A model generated the notes under the pieces. It made no database searches. It had not been told where the DNA came from and was given only the letters and a program-made list of their open reading frames with translations. A stretch of DNA of 64,000 nucleotides, taken from assembly GCF_014192335.1 (NCBI RefSeq), contig NZ_JACHXU010000006.1, forward strand, positions 62,001 to 126,000, given 5' to 3'. The translations under genes and the position numbers were made by a program. Below, in pieces: positions 1-8,865 of this stretch. Source of the DNA: Aporhodopirellula rubra. Its GTDB lineage: Bacteria > Planctomycetota > Planctomycetia > Pirellulales > Pirellulaceae. Every line of letters begins with the position of its first letter. Position 1 is the stretch's first letter.

Positions 1-1
1 G

Positions 2-229
2 AGTAATGACTATTCCATCGTCGGGACTCTGGAAAACCTAGACGAATCCATGATGGCGATCAAAAAGATGTTTAGGCTTCGAAAGCGTTGGGTGAATCAA
101 AAACTGAACGTGACAAAGCAACGGAAGTCAAAAAGCGAGATTTCCGATGAAGAACGACAGGCGATTCAAGAGAGCAACTCGATTGATATCGAGTTGTATC
201 GACGAGTTCTGGCGATTTCTCCGAAATGA
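2..229 (+). CDS. Sulfotransferase family protein, C-terminal fragment
   Basis: An open frame runs in from the left edge and stops with TGA at 227-229, giving 75 C-terminal residues. It contains YSIVGTLENLDESM near its start and later SNSIDIELYRRVL. This layout (an [IV]G-[LT]-E-x-[FL]-[DE]-ES segment, an LNVTK segment, then an acidic ALDIELY-like tail) resembles the end of the Sulfotransfer_2 family, which transfers sulfate from PAPS to sugar hydroxyls. It lies directly upstream of the glycosyltransferases in the same direction, so it may sulfate the same glycan. The PAPS-binding N-terminus is outside the window, so the call rests on the C-terminal pattern only. The downstream glycosyltransferase could also be read from 147 inside this frame, but a later start avoids that overlap. 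Confidence 0.6.
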   Translation, partial: SNDYSIVGTLENLDESMMAIKKMFRLRKRWVNQKLNVTKQRKSKSEISDEERQAIQESNSIDIELYRRVLAISPK

Positions 230-281
230 GTTGGGTACACGTTCTGTCGATCCGCTTGTCAGACAAGCTAGTGCTGTATCA

Positions 282-1526
282 ATGCCGATGTCTTCACTTT
301 TGATTCTTACCCCCTCGCCGCCCGGTGAGCGCGGCGTTGGACAGAACTACATCCGCGATCTGATTCCTGTTGTCCCGTTTGACAAAATAGAGTGTTGCGC
401 CCTACTTCAAAGTGAAGACGATTGGGATTTGTGTTCGCGTCAATCCGTGGCGGGCTATCAGACTCTGAACCGCAACTTTGAGTCGGCGTGGAAGTATGGA
501 CCACCCGGAGCACGACACGCAGCGTCTTGCCTCGCCTTCTTCGGAAAGACGGTGATGCTGGCGCGCCGTCACGCATCGTCGGTTACAGATTATTGCCGAC
601 AGCATCAAATCGTTGATGTGATGACGGTTCTCTCCTCGCCGTTGTCGATTCTCGCGGCCGCACGCTTAGCGAGTCAAAAGAACATCCGTGTGCACGGCTT
701 GGTTTGGGATCATCCGGATCACGTCATCCGCGGATTTGGTCACACGGGAGTCCCCTTTCGCTCTCTTCGATCCGCCTTCAACGCAGCGGTCTCGAAATCG
801 AAGTCGCTGCTGACGGTCTCAAGTTCTCTTAAACGCCTATTGGCGGAGTTGAATCCTTCGGCGCGCTGCACCGTTGTTCCTAGTCCCGTCGAGATCCGCG
901 ACGCGGTTAGTGAAGGTAAGCATCCCGATAGTCCTTTTGTGATCGGTTTTGCTGGCAGTGTGACAGCGCCGGACGAGTTGCAGGGGCTACAAGATGCGCT
1001 CGCATCCATCGACTGGAAGATTGGAAATCGCAGGATTGTCTTGAGACTTTTCGGATCACGGTTCCCCCTCTCGGCCAGGTCATCGCGATTTGTCGAATAC
1101 CGGGGATTCCTAGAAACCTCGAACGATGTGATCCAAGAGCTATCTCAATGCGACGTATGTTTTTTGCCGCAAGGATTCAAGCCGTCGTTTGAGTTAGTGT
1201 CGAATTATTCATTCCCAACGAAATTGAGCACGTACCTATCATCGGGGCGACCCGTGATCGCTCACGCCCCAGCCAGCGGGACCCTGGCCAGGTTGGGCAC
1301 CGACGTGCCGCCTGATGGCATCTCGGAATTTGGTGTGATTTCAGCGGTCCCTGAGTCAATTAGCCTTCTGCCGCTAATCGAACGGCTTTCACAAGACAGG
1401 AAGTTCTACCAATCAGCTCAAACCCGTGCTCGAGAATTCGCGTTACGAGCGTTTTCACCGGAAGGCACCCGCGCAGCCCTCGCTGATCACTTTCGATCGG
1501 CTTCACCTACTAACCGAGACGGGTAA
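282..1526 (+). CDS. Glycosyltransferase, GT4/GT-B-like
   Basis: This 414-residue protein begins with a Rossmann-type strand (SLLILTPSPPGERGVGQNYI), as GT-B enzymes do. Its C-terminal half has FPTKLSTYLSSGRPVIAHAP, the usual nucleotide-sugar-binding segment just after the conserved acidic region of GT4 enzymes. It probably transfers a sugar from an activated donor to a membrane-linked glycan. The frame is open from 147, but that part overlaps the preceding sulfotransferase-like gene. ATG 282 (or ATG 288) places the first beta-strand at the N-terminus, as expected. No clear Shine-Dalgarno is visible. The next gene starts 7 bases after the stop. Donor and linkage cannot be read from the sequence. 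Confidence 0.8.
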   Translation: MPMSSLLILTPSPPGERGVGQNYIRDLIPVVPFDKIECCALLQSEDDWDLCSRQSVAGYQTLNRNFESAWKYGPPGARHAASCLAFFGKTVMLARRHASSVTDYCRQHQIVDVMTVLSSPLSILAAARLASQKNIRVHGLVWDHPDHVIRGFGHTGVPFRSLRSAFNAAVSKSKSLLTVSSSLKRLLAELNPSARCTVVPSPVEIRDAVSEGKHPDSPFVIGFAGSVTAPDELQGLQDALASIDWKIGNRRIVLRLFGSRFPLSARSSRFVEYRGFLETSNDVIQELSQCDVCFLPQGFKPSFELVSNYSFPTKLSTYLSSGRPVIAHAPASGTLARLGTDVPPDGISEFGVISAVPESISLLPLIERLSQDRKFYQSAQTRAREFALRAFSPEGTRAALADHFRSASPTNRDG

Positions 1527-1533
1527 ATCCAAC

Positions 1534-2748
1534 TTGAAGATCGCAATCATTCATGTGTCCGATATGGGGGGTGGGGCGGAACGCAGTGTATTGACGCTGC
1601 ATCAATCGCTTCTCGATCTGGGCCACGATTCTCGTTTACTTGTCGGTTCGAAACGTGGCAATGAACCGGGCGTGGTCGAGATTGATCGTAATCGTCCGAT
1701 TCCTGGTGTTCTGCGTGTGACGCGAAGGCTGGAAAGTTCAGGACTGCAAAATCTCTACTCACCATGGTTCCGAGCTCTGTCGTCTCAGCTCGCTGGCACT
1801 GATGTCGTTCACATGCATAGCTTGTGGAAGAGCCGCGAGAATTTTGCGGATCTGACGGGCGTGAAGCAGATCGCTTCCGAATTTCCGACCGTGATGACCC
1901 TCCGCGATTCGTGGATGCTAACGGGGCATTGTGCGTGCCCGGTTGGTTGTCAGCGTTGGCAGACCGGTTGCGGGCGCTGTCCCGACCTCGCTCGCACTCC
2001 CGCCGTGCAACGTGATTGGACGGCGATGAACTGGAGGCGAAAACGTCGGACGGTTCAGAGAACCAATCTTTACGTGACGACCGTCTCGCATTGGTTGAAA
2101 GACGAAGTCACCAAGAGTCCCATCTTCAAAGAGAAGCCGATTCATGTGGTGCATAACAGCATCAATGAAGACGCGTTTCAACCAGCGGATCGTGAGCAGA
2201 AGCGGCAATCACTATCAATTCCCCCAAATCGCTTTGTGGTTTTACTTGTGGCCAAAGGAATTGATGGGCCGTCCTATGAAGCAATTGATGCGTTGAACGC
2301 CCTCGACCCGAGCAAGTTTCATTTGTTGCTTGTTTCAAAACCAAATTCGATTTCCACAGAGCAACTATCGATACCAACGACCATCCTTTCACCCCGCATG
2401 ACGGAAGCTGAAATGGCGGAGTGCTATCAAGCGTCTGACGTGACGGTTGTGCCTTCTTATTTCGAAACCTTCGGAAGGGTCGCTGCCGAGTCATTATTCT
2501 GCGGTACGCCGGTGATCGCCTACCGAACCGGAGGATTGCCAGAGATAATTAACGACGGCTGCTGCGGACGAACGATTGATCCCGGCGACACCACAGCGTT
2601 GATAAATGAACTCAAGACGATGGCCTCGCATCCCCAACAACTCGAAGAAATGCGTGCCGAATGCGTCGCTCACAGTCGTCCGCGATTCAACCGTAATCGA
2701 ATCGCGACTGATTATCTTTCGGTCTACCGACAAGCGGCCGATTCATGA
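1534..2748 (+). CDS. Glycosyltransferase family 4 with Cys-rich insert
   Basis: This is a 404-residue GT-B glycosyltransferase. The N-terminal motif IIHVSDMGGGAERSVLTLHQ is the acceptor-side glycine loop of GT4 enzymes, and FGRVAAESLFCGTPVIAYRT near the C-terminus is the EX7E-type donor-binding segment. A short insert holds a cysteine cluster (CACPVGC, then CGRCP), seen in a subgroup of bacterial GT4 enzymes and possibly structural or metal binding. TTG 1534 is chosen as the start because it puts the first beta-strand (LKIAIIHVS) at the N-terminus. The frame opens further upstream at 1426 but would then overlap the previous gene by about 100 bases. Confidence 0.85.
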   Translation: MKIAIIHVSDMGGGAERSVLTLHQSLLDLGHDSRLLVGSKRGNEPGVVEIDRNRPIPGVLRVTRRLESSGLQNLYSPWFRALSSQLAGTDVVHMHSLWKSRENFADLTGVKQIASEFPTVMTLRDSWMLTGHCACPVGCQRWQTGCGRCPDLARTPAVQRDWTAMNWRRKRRTVQRTNLYVTTVSHWLKDEVTKSPIFKEKPIHVVHNSINEDAFQPADREQKRQSLSIPPNRFVVLLVAKGIDGPSYEAIDALNALDPSKFHLLLVSKPNSISTEQLSIPTTILSPRMTEAEMAECYQASDVTVVPSYFETFGRVAAESLFCGTPVIAYRTGGLPEIINDGCCGRTIDPGDTTALINELKTMASHPQQLEEMRAECVAHSRPRFNRNRIATDYLSVYRQAADS

Positions 2749-2774
2749 ACCACTCGGGAGCAAGGTGATCTTCA

Positions 2775-4184
2775 TTGCTTTTTAATAGCTTTGATTTTTG
2801 GCTCTTCTTTGCGGTTGTGCTTGTGGTGCAACGGTGCCTACCGCATCGCCCAAGGAACTACTTCCTGCTCGCGGCCAGCTATTTCTTTTATAGCTGTTGG
2901 GACTGGAGGTTCTCCGGACTTATGTTGGCATCAACCGTAATCGACTTCGGTTGCAGCCGCGGGATTGCGAACAGTCAAGATTCACGCGTTCGCCGTCGCC
3001 TGCTGTGGACAAGCGTGGCAGCGAATTTGACCGTCCTTGGATTCTTCAAGTACTACAATTTCTTCGCTGATAGCTTGCTAGACATCGCGTCCCATGCGGG
3101 GTTGGAGCTAACCCCAATGACGTTGAACATTGTCCTGCCGGTCGGAATCAGTTTTTACACGTTCCAGACAATGAGTTACACGATTGATGTTTATCGTGGT
3201 GACCTAAAGCGACTAAGCAGTTTTACCGATTTCGCGTTGTACGTGGCTTTCTTTCCTCAGCTCGTTGCGGGGCCGATCGAGCGTGGGTCACGGCTAGCGC
3301 CGCAAATTGAGTCCGGCCCCCGCACATCATGGGCAGGCATGCAGGATGGAGCTTGGTTGATCATCAAGGGGCTTTTTAAGAAAGCGGTGCTCGCGGACAA
3401 CCTGGCACCGATCGTCGACAGTACGTTTGCGATGTCGGACCCGTCGGCGGTCCAAGTGCTGATCGGAGTGTACGCCTTCGCCTTTCAAATATACGGCGAC
3501 TTTTCGGGGTATACCGACATTGCCCGTGGTGTTGGACGCATGATGGGCTATAACCTGATGCTGAACTTTCGGTTGCCGTACTTCGCGACCAACCCAAGTG
3601 ACTTCTGGCAGCGTTGGCACATCAGCCTTTCCTCTTGGCTACGTGACTACCTGTACATACCGCTGGGGGGAAACCGTGGCGGCAAATGGTTCACCTATCG
3701 AAATCTCGTGCTCACCATGTTATTGGGTGGTTTATGGCACGGTGCGGCGTGGACGTTTGTGATTTGGGGACTGTTTCACGGAGCCCTGCTGATTGCCCAC
3801 CGGCAAGTGGCGAGTTGGCAGCGGGAATCCGGTTGGAATGTGTCGGTCCCGTACCTTGTGAAGTTGGTGGTGATGTTCCACCTAACCTGCATCGGTTGGC
3901 TGATCTTTCGTGCGGAGTCAACGACCCAGATCCTTGAAATGCTCTCGGGACTAGCCCGATTTGACTTTGGGTTGTCGTTAGCGGATCAAATGAACGCTTG
4001 GAAGCTTGCGTTGCTGTGTGTGCCCGTGATCTTGATTCAAGCCTGCCAGGAGTCGACGGGGAACCTCAACTTTGTTCGACACCTGAGCCTGCTACCACGA
4101 ACGGTCGCCTACGCCAGTGTCATTGCGGCCCTGCTTTCATTAGGGCAGTTCGGACAAAGCGAATTCATCTACTTTCAATTCTAA
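2775..4184 (+). CDS. MBOAT-family membrane O-acyltransferase
   Basis: This 469-residue polytopic protein belongs to the AlgI/DltB-like membrane-bound O-acyltransferases. It starts at TTG with the typical N-terminus MLFNSFDFWLFF. Family motifs include PQLVAGPIER, FWQRWHISLSSWLRDYLYIP (His282) and GLWHGAAWTFVIWGLFHG with the predicted catalytic His322. Family members move acyl groups across the membrane onto extracellular polysaccharide. The next gene starts 2 bases after the stop and encodes an SGNH-like protein, the usual partner type that completes the transfer. Acetylation of the exported glycan is the likely role, inferred from family and context. Confidence 0.9.
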   Translation: MLFNSFDFWLFFAVVLVVQRCLPHRPRNYFLLAASYFFYSCWDWRFSGLMLASTVIDFGCSRGIANSQDSRVRRRLLWTSVAANLTVLGFFKYYNFFADSLLDIASHAGLELTPMTLNIVLPVGISFYTFQTMSYTIDVYRGDLKRLSSFTDFALYVAFFPQLVAGPIERGSRLAPQIESGPRTSWAGMQDGAWLIIKGLFKKAVLADNLAPIVDSTFAMSDPSAVQVLIGVYAFAFQIYGDFSGYTDIARGVGRMMGYNLMLNFRLPYFATNPSDFWQRWHISLSSWLRDYLYIPLGGNRGGKWFTYRNLVLTMLLGGLWHGAAWTFVIWGLFHGALLIAHRQVASWQRESGWNVSVPYLVKLVVMFHLTCIGWLIFRAESTTQILEMLSGLARFDFGLSLADQMNAWKLALLCVPVILIQACQESTGNLNFVRHLSLLPRTVAYASVIAALLSLGQFGQSEFIYFQF

Positions 4185-4186
4185 GC

Positions 4187-5557
4187 GTGTCGTTACCTCA
4201 AGAGATCGAAACGAATCAGGCTTGTCGCTGCGTATCCGATTGGGAACGCGGGCTATCGACGATTTTGTTGTGGTCGAGCCCCGTCATTCTTATCGTGACC
4301 TGGGTTGGCTCGGCGACTTTCGGAAAAACGCTTCTATTTCTCTATCCAGCAGCGTCGCCCGCAGGATTCATTAGCAGCAAACTTGGATTGGTCGCTGGTA
4401 TCCTGGCCGCGTTGTCGATCGTGCTTTATTGGGCGACACTTCGCACAGCCAGGATCGAAAGAGCCAACCGGTTGCCGGGTCTATCCCCACTGCTTTGTTT
4501 GCTCGGGCTAGGATTGGGCGGATTGCTATTGCAGTTCCCGAAGTCGCATTGGGTGTTTCAAGAGAGTGTCAAAGCGCGAACCCCTCAGCTTGAGTTTTCA
4601 CGAAACATCATCTTCATGCAGCAGAAACTGTTCACCGAGGCACCCATCGAAATCACACCGGCGCCACTTTCGAAGGTCGGACTCGTCGGATCCAGCCAGA
4701 TCAATCTCGGTATCGATGTGGAACAACTCGAGACGTGGAGTGGCGAGGGGGCGGTTCATAAGTACTGTCTACCCGGAATGGTTCCGCTGCAATACCAAGC
4801 ATTGTCTGCACCGCTTGCTGAGAAGCGTTTGGATGTTGTGGTCTGCTGGTTGTCGGAGTTTGATTTCTTCCGGGAGCGTGAACTTCCGACCAGTCGTCTG
4901 CGTTGGTGTGCGGAAACTGCCAATGTGCGTGATGTGTTTTCCGTGTTAACGCCGAATCAGGCATGGTTCAACCGCGGCCACTTGGCGGATCTCGCAACTG
5001 CCGTCGTGACGCCATTGTGGAGTCAACGAGAACCCATCCAGATGCTGTCCTTTCGCTTCTGGTGGAGGTTCGACGTGGGGGCTCCGGTTGCCAGCGATGA
5101 GGAACAACAAGTCGGCGCCCGCTTGGCGGATCTAGACCAAGGCGTCAAGAACGCCAAACAGAACATTCAGCGCACGCCCCTGGTGGATGCGAATTTCCAA
5201 GCGTTCGAGCGTTTTGCTCGACGTTTAACCGATGCGGGAACACGATTGGTGATCATCGAAGGCGAGAGCCACCCGTTGACGATGGAGGCGTATCCTCCTG
5301 CTTTTCGGGCCGAAACACGAGAAAAATTAAGTGAGCTCAGTCGCTCGGTCGGTTTCGACTTTGTGACAACGGATCAGCGAGTCCAGTTGGAAACGGACGA
5401 CTGGAGAGACGCCGTGCACTTGAACGAAACGGGTGAGGCAAAGCTGACGAATTGGCTCATGAACTACCTTCAAGAATCAACAAACCGTCTTGGTGCCGCA
5501 TTGCCCGTGTCTGTACCTTCAGCCCATCCTTTGAACCTTCCATCTCAGTCCTTTTAG
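4187..5557 (+). CDS. SGNH-hydrolase-like partner of the MBOAT acyltransferase
   Basis: This 456-residue protein has about three hydrophobic N-terminal segments followed by a soluble domain. VGLVGSSQINLGID carries a candidate nucleophile, Ser169 or Ser170, in a block-I-like position, and Asp408-Ala-Val-His411 in a segment reading HLNETGEAKL fits the DxxH block V of SGNH/GDSL enzymes. AlgJ/AlgX- and DltD-like proteins with this design work with MBOAT proteins to acylate exopolysaccharide. GTG 4187 gives a 2-base gap after the MBOAT gene. The frame is open from 3998, but that part lies within the MBOAT gene. The precise substrate is unknown. Confidence 0.7.
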   Translation: MSLPQEIETNQACRCVSDWERGLSTILLWSSPVILIVTWVGSATFGKTLLFLYPAASPAGFISSKLGLVAGILAALSIVLYWATLRTARIERANRLPGLSPLLCLLGLGLGGLLLQFPKSHWVFQESVKARTPQLEFSRNIIFMQQKLFTEAPIEITPAPLSKVGLVGSSQINLGIDVEQLETWSGEGAVHKYCLPGMVPLQYQALSAPLAEKRLDVVVCWLSEFDFFRERELPTSRLRWCAETANVRDVFSVLTPNQAWFNRGHLADLATAVVTPLWSQREPIQMLSFRFWWRFDVGAPVASDEEQQVGARLADLDQGVKNAKQNIQRTPLVDANFQAFERFARRLTDAGTRLVIIEGESHPLTMEAYPPAFRAETREKLSELSRSVGFDFVTTDQRVQLETDDWRDAVHLNETGEAKLTNWLMNYLQESTNRLGAALPVSVPSAHPLNLPSQSF

Positions 5558-5574
5558 CCGAATAGTCCTTCCCA

Positions 5575-6639
5575 ATGCTTGCTTGTGTCATCACCACCAT
5601 TCAGCGCCCAACCGACAGTGTGCGCACGCTCGCCAAGCGACTAGCCGGCTCGGATAGCCATTTGATCATCGCTGGCGATACGAAGGGACCAGACAGTTTT
5701 GATTTGTCCGATGTGCCAGAATTTGGCACCCATCAATTGTCGTTCTTGACGATCGATGATCAGCTTGCCAGTGAATTTGAAATTGCCAAACTGCTTCCAA
5801 CGAAGCACTACGCTCGAAAGAACGTTGGTTACTTGCAAGCCATTCGTTCGGGAGCGTCTAGTATCTATGAAACCGACGACGACAACGCCCCGTTGGATTC
5901 CTGGAAGTTGCGAGACGAGTTCGTTGGCAACCTTCGCACGGTGCAAGCGGAAGACTGCGATTCACCAAACTGGATCAATGTCTATCGGCACTTCAGCGGC
6001 GAGAACATCTGGCCTCGCGGACTGCCATTGGACCGAATCCAAAGCGTTGGTGAAGTTCGAAAGCACCAGCCCGGCGAAGCGAGTGGTCTACGCGAGGAAG
6101 ATGGGCGAGTATGGGCTCCCATTCAGCAAGGACTTGCGGACGGTTCACCGGATGTAGATGCGATTTGGCGATTGGTGCTCGACCGTGAGTTCACGTTCGA
6201 TCAAGCCGATAGTGTGATACTACCTCCTGGCAGTTGGTGTCCGTTCAACACCCAAACGACATGGTGGTGGCCTGTCGTTTATCCGCTTCTTTATGTTCCC
6301 AGCTATTGTTCGTTCCGGATGTGCGACATTTGGAAGAGTTTCGTCGCACAGCGTTGCTTGTGGGAATTGGAAACCGGCGTCGTATTCCACGCACCGGAAG
6401 TGTGGCAAGAACGAAACGTGCATGACCTGACATGCGACTTCGATGACGAAGTCCCTGGTTATCAGCAGAACAATCGCATTGCCCAGATTCTGGAAGCGAC
6501 CACGCTCCAAGGTGGTGCCGAGAATGTCGGCAAAAACCTGAAGCAATGTTACAAGTCGCTGATCGATGCCGAGATTTTCCCAGCAAAAGAAATGCAGCTG
6601 ATTGACGCTTGGCTTACGGGTGTTGCGGACAGCCTTTAG
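5575..6639 (+). CDS. STELLO/DUF288-like glycosyltransferase
   Basis: This 354-residue protein begins ACVITTIQRPTDSVRTLA and has KNVGYLQAIRSGASSIYETD followed by DDN. The ARKNVGYLxAI...GA...ETDDDN pattern, with an acidic cluster at residues 101-103, is characteristic of the STELLO/DUF288 family, described from plants and animals as GT-A-like proteins and found in scattered bacteria. The acidic triplet probably binds the metal-nucleotide sugar. It follows the SGNH-like gene after 17 bases, in the same direction. A glycosyl transfer step in this glycan is inferred. Donor and acceptor cannot be stated. Confidence 0.72.
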   Translation: MLACVITTIQRPTDSVRTLAKRLAGSDSHLIIAGDTKGPDSFDLSDVPEFGTHQLSFLTIDDQLASEFEIAKLLPTKHYARKNVGYLQAIRSGASSIYETDDDNAPLDSWKLRDEFVGNLRTVQAEDCDSPNWINVYRHFSGENIWPRGLPLDRIQSVGEVRKHQPGEASGLREEDGRVWAPIQQGLADGSPDVDAIWRLVLDREFTFDQADSVILPPGSWCPFNTQTTWWWPVVYPLLYVPSYCSFRMCDIWKSFVAQRCLWELETGVVFHAPEVWQERNVHDLTCDFDDEVPGYQQNNRIAQILEATTLQGGAENVGKNLKQCYKSLIDAEIFPAKEMQLIDAWLTGVADSL

Positions 6640-6729
6640 AGTTTGGTTCAGCATCCTACGCGGGTACTTCGCCTCAATGGTCGTCCAGAATTCGACCCTA
6701 ACTCATACTAAGTATTTGCAGCTACAAGA

Positions 6730-7728
6730 ATGAATCCAATCCCTGCACCGCGCAAACCCATGAAGCTGAATCCGCTTTCGGCCAACCCCTTGGTTTCGAT
6801 CCTGATTCCCAGTTATAACCAGGGTCAATTCATTGGCGACACAATCGACTCGATTCTCCAGCAGGACTATCGGCCGATAAAGATTCATGTGGTTGATGGT
6901 GCATCGACGGATGGAACTCTGGATGTACTGAAGAGCTACGGGAAGATCCCGGAACTCGAATGGGTCTCGGCACCCGACAAGGGCGTCGTTGATGCAGTCA
7001 ACAAGGGATTTGAGTTGCTGGAAGGTGACATCTGCGGCATTCAAAGCTCTGACGACATGTATCTGCCCGGTACGATTCGATCGGTCGTGGAATTGTTTCA
7101 ACAACACGAAGCTGCAGGGTTGGTCTACGGCGACACTGTCAAAGTTGACAGCGATGGGAACGAAATTTTGCGACATCACACTGGCGATTTCTCGCTTGAG
7201 AATTTGTTTAAGCTCAAAACCTGGATACCTCAGCCGTCCGCATTTTTCCGGCGGGAAATGTTGGAAACCTGCGGTGGGTGGAACGAAGCGATTCCTTATG
7301 CTCCAGATACTGATCTTTGGATTCGAATGGCTTTCCGAGCTCAAGTGATCAAGTCTGCGGATTTTCTTTCGCAACGACGGATGCACGACGAACAACGCGA
7401 TACGCAAGGTGAGAAAATCATTCGCGACTACTGTCTGATGATCGACCAGTCACCCGACATCGCAGCAAGTAGTCCGCAGATCCAGCGTGCTGCCAGAGCA
7501 AGCAAATATTTGATGAAGATCCGCTATAACCCAACGGGATCCGACTGGCGAAATGCTTGGAACAGGTTTCGAGCCGGACAAATTTCTCCTGAACTCCGCG
7601 ATATTTCCGGCCTCCTGCACGACCTGCTACTTCCAGCAAGACGTGTCTTGTCGGCCGTTAAGCAAACAATTGCTAAGCCGGCCGCCAATCGCCACAATAA
7701 GAGCTCGGCACCTTGTTCAAAACCATAA
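6730..7728 (+). CDS. Glycosyltransferase family 2
   Basis: This 332-residue GT-A enzyme has the family start LVSILIPSYNQGQFIGDTID and the nucleotide-binding VDGASTDGTLDVL. The sequence IQSSDDMYLPGTI gives the SDD form of the metal-binding DXD motif. YAPDTDLWIRMAF downstream is the usual acceptor-side segment. It adds one sugar from a nucleotide donor at the inner membrane face. The basic C-terminal 70 residues may bind membrane. ATG 6730 follows a 90-base gap after the STELLO-like gene, and the end overlaps the next gene by 16 bases. Confidence 0.88.
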   Translation: MNPIPAPRKPMKLNPLSANPLVSILIPSYNQGQFIGDTIDSILQQDYRPIKIHVVDGASTDGTLDVLKSYGKIPELEWVSAPDKGVVDAVNKGFELLEGDICGIQSSDDMYLPGTIRSVVELFQQHEAAGLVYGDTVKVDSDGNEILRHHTGDFSLENLFKLKTWIPQPSAFFRREMLETCGGWNEAIPYAPDTDLWIRMAFRAQVIKSADFLSQRRMHDEQRDTQGEKIIRDYCLMIDQSPDIAASSPQIQRAARASKYLMKIRYNPTGSDWRNAWNRFRAGQISPELRDISGLLHDLLLPARRVLSAVKQTIAKPAANRHNKSSAPCSKP

Positions 7729-8816
7729 AAGAATACGCCGGTGTCCTCATCAAGGATTCCGGCAGATACCGACAAGCGTTGTCTGGGAACGACAGGGCCG
7801 CCAATGGTGATCCGCTGTGGCTACATCTCTGCAATCGAAACGAAGTACTCGAAATTAACGCCGATGGCCCGGGCGTGCATTGTCCGTGGAGGTGGACAAG
7901 CGATCTTCACGCCTGCAACGTCAACGCAAACTACGCTCGTCGTCTTGCTCAGCGGGCCTTTACGGATTGGCCGATCAGATTTGCTGACAAACCTGAACAA
8001 GCGGGATCACCCGACGTTTCGTTTATTATCGCTCATCAGGGAACCCAACGTTTGGATCATGTTTGGTGGACTGTCCGATCCATTTTAGCGCAACAACAGG
8101 TCGCGGTGGAGTGCATTGTGGTTGATCAAACGAATGAACCATGTTTCGGAACTCGCTTACCACCGGCCGTTAAGAATCTTCACCGGCCGCTACCCAAAGA
8201 CCTGGACGGATGGCGCAAGTCATGGGCGTTCAATCAGGGTGCACGCGAAGCACAGGGCAGTACGCTGGTATTTCACGATGGCGATATCGTCTGCCCGGCT
8301 GGATATGCCCGTGCTGTCATTGAGGGACTACGAGAGCACGGCGCGGCATCGATTCAGCGTTTTTTGTTTAACCTGAACCAGATAGCCACTCAGCAGATTT
8401 TTGATTCACAGCAGTGGCCCGAAACAATGCAGCCGGAATGTGTCCGCCAGAACTGGGAAGGCGGCACGATCGCCATTCGCCGCGATGCTTTCTTCGGGCT
8501 TGGTGGATACGACGAAGGATTTGTTGGCTGGGGTGGAGAAGACAACGAATTCTTCGATCGTTGCAAGCACATCGGACATCTAACGTTTGGACATGTGCCA
8601 TTCGTTCACTTATGGCATGCACCGCAAAGCGACAAGTTCGCAGTGAACAACCCGAATACCACAATAGCTCTTAAAAGCCGTTTACAGATCTCAGTGCCTG
8701 AGCGAATAGACGAGTTGAAGAAAAGAGACTTCGGGAATCGGCAGACTCCAAGCCTTCCAAAGGGCTACCGAGATACGGCAAGAAAAGTGGTCGGAGTGAG
8801 GCAGGATATACCATAA
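7713..8816 (+). CDS. Family 2-like glycosyltransferase with galactosyltransferase C-terminal motif
   Basis: This 367-residue protein has about 100 N-terminal residues without a recognised motif, then a GT-A domain starting DVSFIIAHQG, with the metal-binding segment FHDGDIVCPAGY. The C-terminal GLGGYDEGFVGWGGEDNEFF is the acceptor-binding motif of the glyco_transf_7C type (chondroitin polymerase and beta-1,4-galactosyltransferase-like). Start TTG 7713 overlaps the previous gene by 16 bases, and no in-frame ATG occurs before the domain. The product may be a hexosyl or hexosaminyl transferase. The distinct N-terminal part has no assigned role. Confidence 0.8.
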   Translation: MFKTIKEYAGVLIKDSGRYRQALSGNDRAANGDPLWLHLCNRNEVLEINADGPGVHCPWRWTSDLHACNVNANYARRLAQRAFTDWPIRFADKPEQAGSPDVSFIIAHQGTQRLDHVWWTVRSILAQQQVAVECIVVDQTNEPCFGTRLPPAVKNLHRPLPKDLDGWRKSWAFNQGAREAQGSTLVFHDGDIVCPAGYARAVIEGLREHGAASIQRFLFNLNQIATQQIFDSQQWPETMQPECVRQNWEGGTIAIRRDAFFGLGGYDEGFVGWGGEDNEFFDRCKHIGHLTFGHVPFVHLWHAPQSDKFAVNNPNTTIALKSRLQISVPERIDELKKRDFGNRQTPSLPKGYRDTARKVVGVRQDIP

Positions 8817-8865
8817 GCGTCTGTCCCGCTTAGATACTGTCTGAATCATCCCGAGCTCATCGATT

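Noticed and set aside
147-281. The extended N-terminus of the first glycosyltransferase
   Set aside because: It overlaps the end of the sulfotransferase-like gene and adds 45 residues before the usual first beta-strand.
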